Shown one piece after another: positions 7,216 to 15,697 of a stretch of DNA of 45,593 bases. The notes under the pieces were generated by a model. The model saw only the letters and a list, made by a program, of their open reading frames with translations. It ran no database searches and had not been told where the DNA came from. Source of the stretch: JBMYQA01 sp049600855 (GTDB taxonomy: Bacteria; Bacteroidota; Bacteroidia; Cytophagales; Flammeovirgaceae). The stretch spans positions 1 to 45,593 of the forward strand of contig JBMYQA010000012.1 in assembly GCA_049600855.1 (NCBI GenBank), given 5' to 3'. Position 1 is the first letter of the stretch. Each line of letters begins with the position of its first letter. The position numbers and the translations under genes are program-made.

Positions 7216-7887
7216 TTAATCCCCTAAATTACTAATTTTTGCCAAATGATGCCTGCTGATTACCTCAATGCCTTTGTCAGTGGTTGTGATAAATCCTTCT
7301 TTTTCAAGCTTAGCCAATTGCCTACTCACAGTCTCTGGAACTGAGCCAATCATTGAGCTAATGTCTTTTTTTCGGAGCTTAATAATGCTGGGCTTCCCAT
7401 ATTTCTTGATCGCTATTTGGTCTAGGGTCAGTAAGGCGGCACATAAACGTTGCTCTACACTTTTTGATGCCATGTCCACCATGCCCGAAATAGAATCTAT
7501 GGATCGTTCGCACAATAAATCAATCACTTCAAAGGCAAATTCATTGTCTGTTTTAATCGCTGCAAGGAAAATATCTTTAGGAAAAAAATAAATCTCAGTA
7601 TTTTCGATGGCAGTGGCTGAAGTCATGTAAGACCAATATTTTAGTAAAGAAAGATAGCCAATAAAATCGTGCGAATTCGCTATTCTAATAATAATTTCTT
7701 TTCCATTAGCCCCAATTCGAGTGATTTTAACAGCTCCTTTTCTAATGTAAAAAATACCTTTGGGTACTTCACCAAAGCGATATATATATTGGTCTGATTC
7801 GTAATATCGCGTTTTTTGTTTTTTATTATCTGATTGACTTAAGTATAATTTCTCAAGCTTCTCAAATAAATTCTCCTTATTCATCAT
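7216..7887 (-). CDS. Crp/Fnr family transcriptional regulator, FNR/DNR-type DNA recognition
   Basis: 223 aa from ATG 7887 (a second ATG follows directly). A cyclic-nucleotide-binding-like beta roll spans about residues 28-120, followed by the dimer helix and a winged HTH at about 172-205. The recognition helix reads PETVSRQLAKL: Glu185, Ser188 and Arg189 match the E-xx-SR residues by which FNR reads TTGAT, not the RExxGR of CRP. The N-terminal cysteine cluster of O2-sensing FNR is absent; only Cys126 and Cys149 are present, so a [4Fe-4S] switch is unlikely and another signal must be used. The neighbouring stress genes and the matching palindrome at 7176-7191 suggest local targets. Confidence 0.92.
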   Translation of the reverse strand: MMNKENLFEKLEKLYLSQSDNKKQKTRYYESDQYIYRFGEVPKGIFYIRKGAVKITRIGANGKEIIIRIANSHDFIGYLSLLKYWSYMTSATAIENTEIYFFPKDIFLAAIKTDNEFAFEVIDLLCERSIDSISGMVDMASKSVEQRLCAALLTLDQIAIKKYGKPSIIKLRKKDISSMIGSVPETVSRQLAKLEKEGFITTTDKGIEVISRHHLAKISNLGD

Positions 7888-8011
7888 GTTAGTTAGTTGC
7901 TTGGTTCACTTCTGTACTGTTTATTAAATTCGTTTTGTAAATATAGTGTCCATTATGAATCGATCTGTTTTTTATACCATGTTTTTGAGGGAAACTGTAC
8001 TATAGTATCTG

Positions 8012-8030
8012 TTGTTACTTGGTAACAAGT
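8012..8030. promoter_or_regulatory. Overlapping inverted repeats between crp/fnr-type gene and araC-type gene
   Basis: TTGTTAC (8012-8018) and GTAACAA (8022-8028) form a perfect 7-bp inverted repeat around TTG; within it ACTTG (8017-8021) and CAAGT (8026-8030) form a second one. It lies in the 246-nt divergent intergenic region and is a plausible operator for either regulator. The protein that binds is unknown. Confidence 0.45.
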
Positions 8031-8133
8031 GGTATGAGTCGGTCGATCGTCGGTAAAGGTTGACTTTTTCCAGCGCAAGATTTGACAACGTAATTTGGTG
8101 ACTGCAAGTTCACAGTCTACTCATTATTGATAA

Positions 8134-8940
8134 ATGCATATGAATACTGCCGCAATAAAAAAATATTGGATGATTCACAACCCACACCCTGTTAGGAGCC
8201 GTGCTACGGGCACCCTGATCGCAGATGGGTATATTGAGTTGATATTGGTGGAAGGACAAGTCATTATTCAGTTGAACGATCACGCTGAAACGTATTATTC
8301 GGGAGTCTATTTAATCGGACAGTTGCAAGGAAAAGCAGCATTAATATTAGCCCCACAAACGAAAGTGCATTTTTTTAAGCTCCATGCTTGGGCTAATGGT
8401 ATGGTAACAGTTGTACCATTCGTGGAACTTACCAATCAAGTGATCGCCCTTGCTGACATTAACCCATCACTTGCCTCTACTATTAAAGAGGTACATGTAA
8501 TAAGTACAATTCCCAGTTTGATGCATTTCATCAATACCAAATTGCATACAAGTTCCCACAATGCCTCCACTTCATTATTTATCAAAGAAGCTACGCAAAG
8601 ACTCATGATACAAAACTTGGAGTTTGGAAATGTGAAAAAGCAACTATTGACCGAGTTTAGGATTTCTGCTAAAACCATGGAAACAAAGTTTAAACAGCAC
8701 ATTGGTTTAACGCCAAAGCAGTTTTCATTAAAAGTAAACCTTAGAAAAGCGGTGGAAAACATGATCTATAACCCCTCACACGAATCCCTTACGGAATTGG
8801 CCTTGAGTAGTGGTTTTTACGATCAATCGCATTTCATTCGCTCATTTAAAACCGTATTTCATACCGTGCCTAGTCAATTTCAGGCAAAGTCTTACTTTAT
8901 TCCCAATTCCAAAGAAGAACTTCGTTTTTATACAATTTAA
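8134..8940 (+). CDS. AraC-family transcriptional regulator
   Basis: 268 aa from ATG 8134 (ATG 8140 is an alternative). The N-terminal part (about 1-115) is a cupin-like sensing domain of the DUF6597 type, with TLIADGYIELILVEG and a YSGVYLIGQL strand pair. The C-terminal part (about 165-255) has two helix-turn-helix units, the second reading SSGFYDQSHFIRSFK, which is the classic AraC signature. It precedes two hydrolase genes on the same strand by 40 nt, and is probably their regulator. The inducer is unknown. Confidence 0.9.
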   Translation: MHMNTAAIKKYWMIHNPHPVRSRATGTLIADGYIELILVEGQVIIQLNDHAETYYSGVYLIGQLQGKAALILAPQTKVHFFKLHAWANGMVTVVPFVELTNQVIALADINPSLASTIKEVHVISTIPSLMHFINTKLHTSSHNASTSLFIKEATQRLMIQNLEFGNVKKQLLTEFRISAKTMETKFKQHIGLTPKQFSLKVNLRKAVENMIYNPSHESLTELALSSGFYDQSHFIRSFKTVFHTVPSQFQAKSYFIPNSKEELRFYTI

Positions 8941-8980
8941 TCTTTGATATTCATGATTCCTTTGCATAAAACATTGAATT

Positions 8981-10105
8981 ATGAATGATAAAATCATTGT
9001 TGCGATACTATCTCTAAGCTGCTGCTTCAGTTGTAATCAGTCTTTACGACAAGAGATAATCACTGAGAATGAGGTGGAGTCTTTAACGCTCATCAAAAGA
9101 AAGGGAACGGCATTCGAAAAAGGGTTCCAATATGGGGACCAGGCAAAAGAGGACATCAAAGGGCAGTTAGCTGTTTGGGAAGCCTTGATTCAACAAGAGC
9201 TTGACCTTTCCCAAGATTCGCTTTACTGGGAAATTGCAAAAAATACAGGATTTGTACAGGCGATTCATCACTATGCGCCAGACTTACTTAAGGAGCTTGA
9301 AGGCATGGCTCAAGGGGCAGAGGTACCCTTAAATCACCTTTTATGCCTCAACATGGCTGAAGAAATCATCATTTACTTTTCGCAGGGGTATAAAAAATGT
9401 ACCACCATTGGTGCGAAAACACAAACGCAACACCTGATTGCGTATAACCTTGACCTTCCTGATTTTTTGAGGAAATTCAAACCCGTGGTGTTGCAGGATG
9501 AACAGCAATTTATTTATGGTTTCCCTGGTATTATTGCCACAGGTGGCATGAATCGGAATTTTGTGGTAACCACTAATTCGCTCTCAGAACTGAATATGGA
9601 TATTAATGGGTTACCACTCCCTTTTATGGTGAGAAAAATGTTGCAATGTGCCAGTGAACAAGAAGCCATTAAGCTACTCAAATCTACTCCCTTTGGCGCA
9701 CCACAAAACTTGATGATTGTTGGCCGACAAGGAATTTGGGATTTTGAATGTTCTGCCAATGCAGTGCTGCCTTATGCTCCAATGGATTCGGTGATTTACC
9801 ACACTAATTTCCCTTTAGTGAGTAGAGATATGCGTGAAAAATCAGAATCAAATGCATCATCTTGTGAGCGATTTACCTATTTAGATAGCCTATTTAAGGG
9901 AAACGGGACGAAGGCAAACCGCAATGCAAATGCTTTGGAGGAAGCGATAGGTAATCGTTCAAGCAAGATTCGATATGAAGAAAATTATTTCAGCTTTTTA
10001 GGAAAATACCCGATTGATCGCACAGCAAGCGCCTATTTGGAAGTGCTTGTTCCCAAAACAACGAATCATCCAGTTCTACTAAGTTTTTCAACACAAAATC
10101 AATGA
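8981..10105 (+). CDS. C45-type N-terminal-nucleophile amidohydrolase, lipoprotein
   Basis: 374 aa. The N-terminus (hydrophobic IIVAILSLS followed by Cys14, Cys15 and Cys18) is a probable lipoprotein signal. The family is recognised from GxxFEKGFQYG near residues 43-52, the nucleophile region KKCTTIG with Cys140, and the downstream NRNFVVTTNSLSE. C45 peptidases and acyl-CoA:6-aminopenicillanate acyltransferases cut themselves before that Cys and act on linear amide bonds. The next gene starts inside its stop (ATGA overlap), so the two hydrolases are translated together, probably under control of the upstream AraC gene. Substrate unknown; quorum-signal, bile-salt-like or peptide amides are possible. 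Confidence 0.82.
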   Translation: MNDKIIVAILSLSCCFSCNQSLRQEIITENEVESLTLIKRKGTAFEKGFQYGDQAKEDIKGQLAVWEALIQQELDLSQDSLYWEIAKNTGFVQAIHHYAPDLLKELEGMAQGAEVPLNHLLCLNMAEEIIIYFSQGYKKCTTIGAKTQTQHLIAYNLDLPDFLRKFKPVVLQDEQQFIYGFPGIIATGGMNRNFVVTTNSLSELNMDINGLPLPFMVRKMLQCASEQEAIKLLKSTPFGAPQNLMIVGRQGIWDFECSANAVLPYAPMDSVIYHTNFPLVSRDMREKSESNASSCERFTYLDSLFKGNGTKANRNANALEEAIGNRSSKIRYEENYFSFLGKYPIDRTASAYLEVLVPKTTNHPVLLSFSTQNQ

Positions 10106-11217
10106 ACATGTCGACATTAATTGTGAACCTCCAGCGTGGATTGTACTGTTCCAGCTTGGTCATTTTACTGCTCTTAGTTTATGAACCATCCATACATGCG
10201 CAGCTAAAAACGGCAAGTGGTAAAACGCTTCAAACCGATGAAGTCGATGCATTTATTCGCGAGCAAATGCAGAAGCATCGGATTCCCGGACTTTCACTAG
10301 CCATTATTAATAGAGCAAAATTAGTGTATCATCAGACTTATGGCGTGCAAAATACCCAAACACAAGCAGCGGTGAATCGTTCCACAATTTTTGAAGCCGC
10401 TTCGATGTCTAAAAGTGTTTTTGCATATTTTACTATGAAAATGGTAGATCAAGGCTTATTGAGTTTAGATACGCCCCTTTATCGCTACATGCCCCACAAA
10501 GACATTGAGCACGATGAACGTTACAAATTGATTACGGCTAGAATGGTGTTGGCCCATACATCTGGATTTCCGAATTGGCGTTTTCACAATGAAGATGGCA
10601 AGTTGGACATTAAATTTAAGCCGGGTACACAATTTTATTATTCAGGAGAAGGGTATGAATATTTGGCAAAAGTCTTGGCTCATTTGCTGCATACGGATTT
10701 TAATGGCTTAGAGAAAGTGATTGCTGAGCAGGTGTATCAGCCCTTAAACATGCGAAATTCAGGATTTATCATGACGGATCAACTCACAGAGCATAAAGCT
10801 TTGGGCTATGAAGATGGACAATACAGTGATGGACTGCCAGCAGATTTAATCAAACCGTACTTTGGAGCCTCATTTGGCTTGCACTCAGAAGCGGTTGATT
10901 TTTCAAAATTCATGATCGCCTTAATGAAGCGTAAGGGATTGACGAAAGCAGCATACAAGGAATTATATCGTGAACAAGTGGTATTGCCCAAGGAGGAATC
11001 GTTGAGAACAGAAGATGGATTCGATTCGTGGGGATTAGGCGTAATTCGGGCAACTACACCACAGGGACTAAAGCTAACTCATGGCGGTATGAATCCGAGT
11101 TTTCAATGTTACTACATGATTTTACCAAGTAAAAAATTTGGCTTTGTTTTTTTTGGAAACAGCAATACTGCGATCAACATGGTAAAAGAGTTAGAGCAGT
11201 ATTTATTGGGAGATTGA
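10102..11217 (+). CDS. Beta-lactamase-family serine hydrolase (class C / PBP-like), exported
   Basis: 371 aa. The N-terminal hydrophobic segment (about 12-34, ending in IHAQ) is a signal peptide. The serine nucleophile motif is Ser101-Met-Ser-Lys104, the second motif is Tyr180-Ser-Gly instead of Tyr-x-Asn, and the third is His327-Gly-Gly. These define the class C beta-lactamase/DD-peptidase/esterase superfamily. It starts four bases inside the C45 gene, so the pair is an operon. The lack of Asn in the second motif argues for an esterase or D-amino-peptidase-like activity rather than true beta-lactam hydrolysis. A strong shared terminator follows at 11225-11265. Confidence 0.9.
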   Translation: MNMSTLIVNLQRGLYCSSLVILLLLVYEPSIHAQLKTASGKTLQTDEVDAFIREQMQKHRIPGLSLAIINRAKLVYHQTYGVQNTQTQAAVNRSTIFEAASMSKSVFAYFTMKMVDQGLLSLDTPLYRYMPHKDIEHDERYKLITARMVLAHTSGFPNWRFHNEDGKLDIKFKPGTQFYYSGEGYEYLAKVLAHLLHTDFNGLEKVIAEQVYQPLNMRNSGFIMTDQLTEHKALGYEDGQYSDGLPADLIKPYFGASFGLHSEAVDFSKFMIALMKRKGLTKAAYKELYREQVVLPKEESLRTEDGFDSWGLGVIRATTPQGLKLTHGGMNPSFQCYYMILPSKKFGFVFFGNSNTAINMVKELEQYLLGD

Positions 11218-11224
11218 GCTAAAT

Positions 11225-11265
11225 GGATGTCTGATAAATTTCATTACAAAATTTACCAGACATCC
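11225..11265. terminator. Bidirectional terminator hairpin between convergent genes
   Basis: Arms of 17 nt at 11225-11241 and 11249-11265 (GGATGTCTG at one end, CAGACATCC at the other) pair with a single mismatch around a short loop. It lies between the beta-lactamase-family gene (+) and pgi (-), so it can serve both. Confidence 0.75.
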
Positions 11266-11301
11266 TCATCAAATCATTTGAGTGTGTAACAATTTGTACG
11301 C

Positions 11302-12954
11302 CTAGCTTCTAAAAGCTTTATACGCATTAATCAACCCATTAGTCGAGCTGTCGTGTGAGCTGACTGTGGTATCGTCAGTGAGCTCAGGGAGAATGGCTTT
11401 GGCTAATTGTTTACCCAGTTCTACGCCCCATTGATCGAACGAGAAGATGTTCCAAATTACGCCTTGGACATAAATTTTATGTTCGTACATGGAAATTAAA
11501 GCGCCAAGTGTTCTTGGATCAAGCTGCTTGAATAAAATGGAATTGGTGGGCTTATTTCCTTCAAATACCTTGAACAGCTTCAAAAAGGCAATTTCTTCGG
11601 CAGATTTGCCCGCTTTTTCCAACTCAGCTACCACTTCTTCTTCTGATTTTCCATTCATCAATGCCTCGGTTTGGGCAAAGAAGTTCGACAATAATTTTGG
11701 ATGGTGATCGCCTGTAGGATTTTGACTAATGGCGGGAGCTAAAAAATCACAAGGAATCAACTTTGTGCCTTGGTGAATCAACTGATAGAAAGCATGTTGC
11801 CCATTGGTTCCCGGCTCTCCCCAGAGTATTGGACCTGTTTGATAATCCACTTTATTGCCTGAGCGATCTACGTATTTCCCATTGCTTTCCATGTTTCCTT
11901 GCTGAAAGTAAGCGGCAAATCGGTGCATATACTGATCATAAGGAAGAATAGCTTCCGACTCTGCTTCGTAGAAGTTATTGTACCAAATGCCAATTAAGGC
12001 TAGGATTACAGGGATATTTGCCTCAAATTTCGTAGAAGCAAAATGCCGATCCATCGCATGTGCGCCAGCCAATAGCTCCACAAAATTGTCGTATCCGATG
12101 GTACAGGCAATGGAAAGTCCAATGGCTGAGCAGAGGGAGTAACGTCCGCCTACCCAATCCCAAAACTCGAACATATTCGCCGTGTCAATGCCGAAGTCGG
12201 CAACTCCTTTGGCATTCGTGGAAAGCGCTACGAAATGTTTTTTTACCTGTTCTTTATCTTTTGCCGCATTCAAAAACCAATCGCGTGCGGTATGGGCATT
12301 GGTCATGGTTTCTTGTGTGGTAAAGGTTTTCGAAGCAATCATGAAAAGCGTGGTTTCAGGATTAACCTTTTTCAGAGTTTCCACAATATGTGTTCCATCC
12401 ACATTCGAAACAAAATGTGTGGTGATGTGCGCTTTCTTATAGGAACGCAATGCTTCAGTAACCATAACAGGGCCAAGGTCTGACCCGCCAATACCGATGT
12501 TCACAATATCCGTGATGGCTTTATCGGTATAGCCTTTCCATCCCCCTGAAAGTAGGCTGTCAGAAAAAGCTTTCATTTGTGCCAATACAGCATTCACGGC
12601 TGGCATAACATCTTTCCCATCTACCAAAATGGGCGTGTTAGATTGGTTTCTTAAAGCAGCATGTAATACTGCCCTTCCTTCTGTGGCATTAATGGTTGCG
12701 CCAGAAAAGAGTTGTTGAATCGCATCTTCAAGCTCGCACTCCCTAGCCAATGCGACTAAAAGCTCCATGGTTTCTTCGGTAATCAAGTTCTTGGAGTAGT
12801 CCACTAAGATATCTTCGAACCGCGTACTGAATTTATTGAAACGATCAGAATCCGCAGCGAAAAGATCTTTAAGGTGCGTGGATTTCGATTGCTCAAAGTG
12901 AGTTTTTAACTTTTTCCAAGCGTCAGTTTGAGTAGGGTTAATAGACTTTAGCAT
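11302..12954 (-). CDS. pgi: Glucose-6-phosphate isomerase
   Basis: 550 aa, the usual size of the long bacterial and eukaryotic type. It interconverts glucose 6-phosphate and fructose 6-phosphate in the cytosol. The SIS-domain signatures are intact: FVSNVDGTHIVETL, IASKTFTTQETM (about 207-217) and the glycine-rich NIGIGGSDLGP (152-162). By analogy to E. coli Glu355/His386/Lys514, the catalytic residues are Glu356 in QQGNMESNG, His387 in GTNGQH, and Lys515 in QWGVELGKQL. Start ATG 12954. It is a monocistronic housekeeping gene, converging on the hydrolase operon. Several long frames lie antisense to it, but they are shadows. Confidence 0.97.
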   Translation of the reverse strand: MLKSINPTQTDAWKKLKTHFEQSKSTHLKDLFAADSDRFNKFSTRFEDILVDYSKNLITEETMELLVALARECELEDAIQQLFSGATINATEGRAVLHAALRNQSNTPILVDGKDVMPAVNAVLAQMKAFSDSLLSGGWKGYTDKAITDIVNIGIGGSDLGPVMVTEALRSYKKAHITTHFVSNVDGTHIVETLKKVNPETTLFMIASKTFTTQETMTNAHTARDWFLNAAKDKEQVKKHFVALSTNAKGVADFGIDTANMFEFWDWVGGRYSLCSAIGLSIACTIGYDNFVELLAGAHAMDRHFASTKFEANIPVILALIGIWYNNFYEAESEAILPYDQYMHRFAAYFQQGNMESNGKYVDRSGNKVDYQTGPILWGEPGTNGQHAFYQLIHQGTKLIPCDFLAPAISQNPTGDHHPKLLSNFFAQTEALMNGKSEEEVVAELEKAGKSAEEIAFLKLFKVFEGNKPTNSILFKQLDPRTLGALISMYEHKIYVQGVIWNIFSFDQWGVELGKQLAKAILPELTDDTTVSSHDSSTNGLINAYKAFRS

Positions 12955-13262
12955 CGTATTCAGATTGATTTAAATGGATCCAATAATAATATACCCCAAT
13001 TTTACTTTTCAAATGGAGGGATAATTCATGCCTAAAACTGGAATGTAATGATACCGAAACAAAGTTGAAAAGGGAAATGAATAGCATGTAATCGTTTGTT
13101 TGTTTTCTATTAAAAAAACAGGGTAGAACAGTCATCTTGATCTGTTGAGCAGTTCAAAATTGGAGTTAGTTAGCGTTATTCGAGAATTGCTGAAAACAAT
13201 AAGCCTTTCAGCAGGGTTATCTTTTTGATTTTTGTATCAAAAATTACAAAAGCCAATACATA
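12955..13262. other. Divergent intergenic region pgi / SpoIIE-type phosphatase
   Basis: 308 nt holding the promoters of pgi (-) and the phosphatase gene (+). A short minus-strand frame here shows no protein-like features. The only clear structure is the inverted repeat at 13222-13243. A TTATCTTTTTG run near 13218-13228 could be a weak Bacteroidota -7 element. Confidence 0.5.
13222..13243. promoter_or_regulatory. Inverted repeat TTTTTGAT-N6-ATCAAAAA upstream of the phosphatase gene
   Basis: Perfect 8-bp arms at 13222-13229 and 13236-13243 with a 6-nt spacer, ending 19 nt before the ATG. The half-sites TTGAT/ATCAA are FNR-like, but the spacing is 6 rather than 4, so binding by an FNR-type protein is doubtful. 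An operator for another regulator is equally likely. Confidence 0.5.
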
Positions 13263-14168
13263 ATGATCGAACTAACTGATATAGAAAAGGAAAATAAAAT
13301 ACTGAAGGAAAAATGCGAATCACAGCAAATGATGTTAGACATGACGAGTGCCTACATGACACAGATTCGCGAAGAATTAGAAGATTCTAAAGCTAAGCTC
13401 TCGGAGGCTTACAAACACATGAAAGATGGGATTAAGTATGCTGAACGCATTCAGAAATCTTTATTAATGTCCTACGAACATGTGAATGAAATTTTTCCCA
13501 ATGCATTTATTTATTACAAGGCAAAAGATATTTTAAGTGGGGATTTTTATTGGTTTTATCAAGATGGCCCCATTAAGTATGTCGCTGCCATTGATTGCAC
13601 AGGGCATGGCGTACCAGGAGCTATGTTAACCGTTTTAGTGAATTCGCTGTTGGTTCAAATCGTAAAAGAACGTAAGTTGCGAAATCCACAAGGAATATTA
13701 GCAGAGCTAGATCGACTGGTAGATTATCATCTAAGTGATGAAACGCATCAGGTAGAAGTGAAAGATGGACTAGACATTGCATTTTGTGTTTTTGATACTG
13801 ATCAAGATATTCTTTATTTTTCGGGAGCGCATTTACCTGTTTATATTATTCGTAATGGCGAATTAGTGGAATACAAAGGAGCACGTTATTCGCTAGGCGA
13901 TAATTCTGAACGGAAGAAAGTACTCAACACACAAGAAATTCACCTAAAGCAAGGAGACTGTATTTATTTATTTTCTGATGGATACGTTGATCAGTTTGGT
14001 GGTGCAAAAAACCAAAAATTCATGAAGAAAAACTTCAGAAAACTTCTTCTGAAACATCATGATTTACCTATGGCACAACAGAAAAAACAATTAATTGAGA
14101 ACATTACTTCTTGGAAAGGAGGGCTTAAACAGACTGATGACATCTTAATTATTGGTATTAACTATTAA
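13263..14168 (+). CDS. SpoIIE-type PP2C serine/threonine phosphatase
   Basis: 301 aa, cytosolic. A coiled coil at about residues 5-55 is followed by a SpoIIE domain: SGDFYW with Asp94, DCTGHGVPGA with Asp111 and His115, KDGLD near 168-171, LFSDGYVDQFGG with Asp239, and QTDDILIIG with Asp292/Asp293. These acidic residues would hold the two Mn/Mg ions. Enzymes of this class typically dephosphorylate STAS-domain anti-anti-sigma-like proteins. The N-terminal coiled coil without a receiver or GAF domain suggests activation by partner binding. The next gene, 12 nt downstream, may encode the substrate or a partner. Confidence 0.93.
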   Translation: MIELTDIEKENKILKEKCESQQMMLDMTSAYMTQIREELEDSKAKLSEAYKHMKDGIKYAERIQKSLLMSYEHVNEIFPNAFIYYKAKDILSGDFYWFYQDGPIKYVAAIDCTGHGVPGAMLTVLVNSLLVQIVKERKLRNPQGILAELDRLVDYHLSDETHQVEVKDGLDIAFCVFDTDQDILYFSGAHLPVYIIRNGELVEYKGARYSLGDNSERKKVLNTQEIHLKQGDCIYLFSDGYVDQFGGAKNQKFMKKNFRKLLLKHHDLPMAQQKKQLIENITSWKGGLKQTDDILIIGINY

Positions 14169-14180
14169 TTATTTTTTTGG

Positions 14181-14621
14181 ATGAAAGTTTTATTAGAAGA
14201 TAAATACACGCTCACCATTGTATTTGAGAGTGAATATGCAAAAGTTTACCTCGTAGAAGGGCACAAGGTACTGATTTGTGAGGCTTTAAAGGAATACATA
14301 CCAATAGAGAATTTCAAATACGTATTTTTATCGATGGCACCTTTAGTAAAGGAGCATCAGATCGAGAAGTTTATTTTTGATAAGCGAAACCTTCGAGCTT
14401 TCCATCAGCCTTCTATGGAATGGTATTTTATCGAATGGAAAAAGCAAATGTTGGAGATTGGTTTAAGTGTCCATCGGAAGATTTTGCCAAAAAAACTCGC
14501 TTGGTTTGAACAAGCTGTACAAGCAGGTCGAGCTAAAATTCAAAATGACTATCCAGACAATATCATTGCCAAGTTAGATGTCCAATACCGCAATAGCATT
14601 GAAGAAGCCATTGAATCTTGA
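14181..14621 (+). CDS. Small SpoIIAA/STAS-like protein, probable partner of the phosphatase
   Basis: 146 aa, start ATG 14181. The alternation of strands and helices (YAKVYLVEGHKVLICEAL, then KFIFDKRNLRAF, then WKKQMLEIGLSVHRKILP) suits a STAS or SpoIIAA-like fold of the kind that is frequent beside SpoIIE genes in Bacteroidota. I do not see a clear conserved Ser of a classical anti-anti-sigma factor, so this is an inference from fold and neighbourhood. It lies 12 nt after the phosphatase gene and is surely co-transcribed. Confidence 0.65.
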   Translation: MKVLLEDKYTLTIVFESEYAKVYLVEGHKVLICEALKEYIPIENFKYVFLSMAPLVKEHQIEKFIFDKRNLRAFHQPSMEWYFIEWKKQMLEIGLSVHRKILPKKLAWFEQAVQAGRAKIQNDYPDNIIAKLDVQYRNSIEEAIES

Positions 14622-14771
14622 GTGTTCAGCAACTTTTTCTGTATGAGGTTGAAGGGAGGAGGTATACACGTTTAAATCGGCTCAACTGCTATGGGGCAAA
14701 AATGCATCAACTTGGGAACAAGAATTTTTGTAGTGCTGTTTGGGTTAGCAATAACGTGTGAATTTTAACTA

Positions 14772-15677
14772 ATGACAAAACAAACATCTTCAGCGCTACT
14801 TTCAGGTATTACCACGTTTGCCGCAGTTTTTTTAGGAGGATACTTTTTAGTTAAGCAATTTATCCCAATTCACAATTATGCCACACTGAAATGGATCCCC
14901 ATTTTACTTTGTGTTTTAGGATTTTGGATGAGTGGACGAGACAATAGGGAAACTCCAATCAACTACCTTCCTTATTTATTTGTTCAACTCATAGTACTCT
15001 ACTTTTTCCACTTTTTACAATTTCCATTTGTCTTTGTTTTAGTGATTGTAAGCGCACTGGCACTAGTGTTGTCTAGGAAAGAAGTGAAATGGAACTACAA
15101 GGGATTATCCTTATTGACTATTGCTGGGATTTTTACATTTTACCTGTTTGCTCAACCTTTGATTATTAAAAAGAGTGGCTTTGGTTATGATGAAAAAGGG
15201 CAATTAGTAAATGCGCTTGTATTGTGGGGAACAGCTGAAAACCAACTCAAAGAATTACCATCAAGTCAGTCGTATTTTACTCAAGACCAACAACGTATGA
15301 GTTTGGAGCAATACAAGGGTAAAAATCTCTTCATTACCTTTTGGGCGACTTGGTGCGGACCCTGTATGCGTGAAAAACCGCATTTGGAAAAGTTGAAAAC
15401 GCGATTCAAACATGATCCGAATGTCGCTTTTATAGATATCGCTATTGATGATCATCAAGACCGCTGGATGAATTATCTAAACAAAAAACAACCTCAAGGC
15501 ATTCAACTCATTGCTGATAACAGCTACGAAACGAAACAAGACTTTGAATTTAGAAGTATCCCCACCCATGTGATTGTAAATACAGAGGGCGTTTACAAAG
15601 TCTGTAATCAATTTAAGTTAGCAAGAAAACTGTTAGTAGATAACACGAAGGTAGATACTTATGTAGGTGCAAAATGA
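14772..15677 (+). CDS. Membrane-anchored TlpA-like thiol-disulfide oxidoreductase
   Basis: 301 aa. Residues about 8-130 hold four or five hydrophobic helices, and residues about 160-300 are a thioredoxin-fold domain with the motif WATWCGPCMREKP (Cys195 and Cys198). The cis-Pro region is FEFRSIPTHVIV. The domain would face the periplasm if the last helix exits outward, where such proteins reduce or isomerise disulfides, for example in cytochrome c maturation or oxidative stress. The multi-helix N-terminus is unusual for TlpA, which normally has one helix. The gene stands alone, 150 nt after the SpoIIE partner, converging on the AraC gene. Confidence 0.88.
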   Translation: MTKQTSSALLSGITTFAAVFLGGYFLVKQFIPIHNYATLKWIPILLCVLGFWMSGRDNRETPINYLPYLFVQLIVLYFFHFLQFPFVFVLVIVSALALVLSRKEVKWNYKGLSLLTIAGIFTFYLFAQPLIIKKSGFGYDEKGQLVNALVLWGTAENQLKELPSSQSYFTQDQQRMSLEQYKGKNLFITFWATWCGPCMREKPHLEKLKTRFKHDPNVAFIDIAIDDHQDRWMNYLNKKQPQGIQLIADNSYETKQDFEFRSIPTHVIVNTEGVYKVCNQFKLARKLLVDNTKVDTYVGAK

Positions 15678-15697
15678 TATGGTTTCTGCTACTTATT

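Noticed and set aside
10102..11217. True beta-lactamase (antibiotic resistance gene)
   Set aside because: The second active-site motif is YSG instead of YxN, and relatives with such changes are mostly esterases or peptidases; no support for resistance.
11489..12483. Five open frames antisense to pgi
   Set aside because: They lie entirely inside a well-conserved gene in other frames, show no motifs and overlap each other; they are frame shadows.
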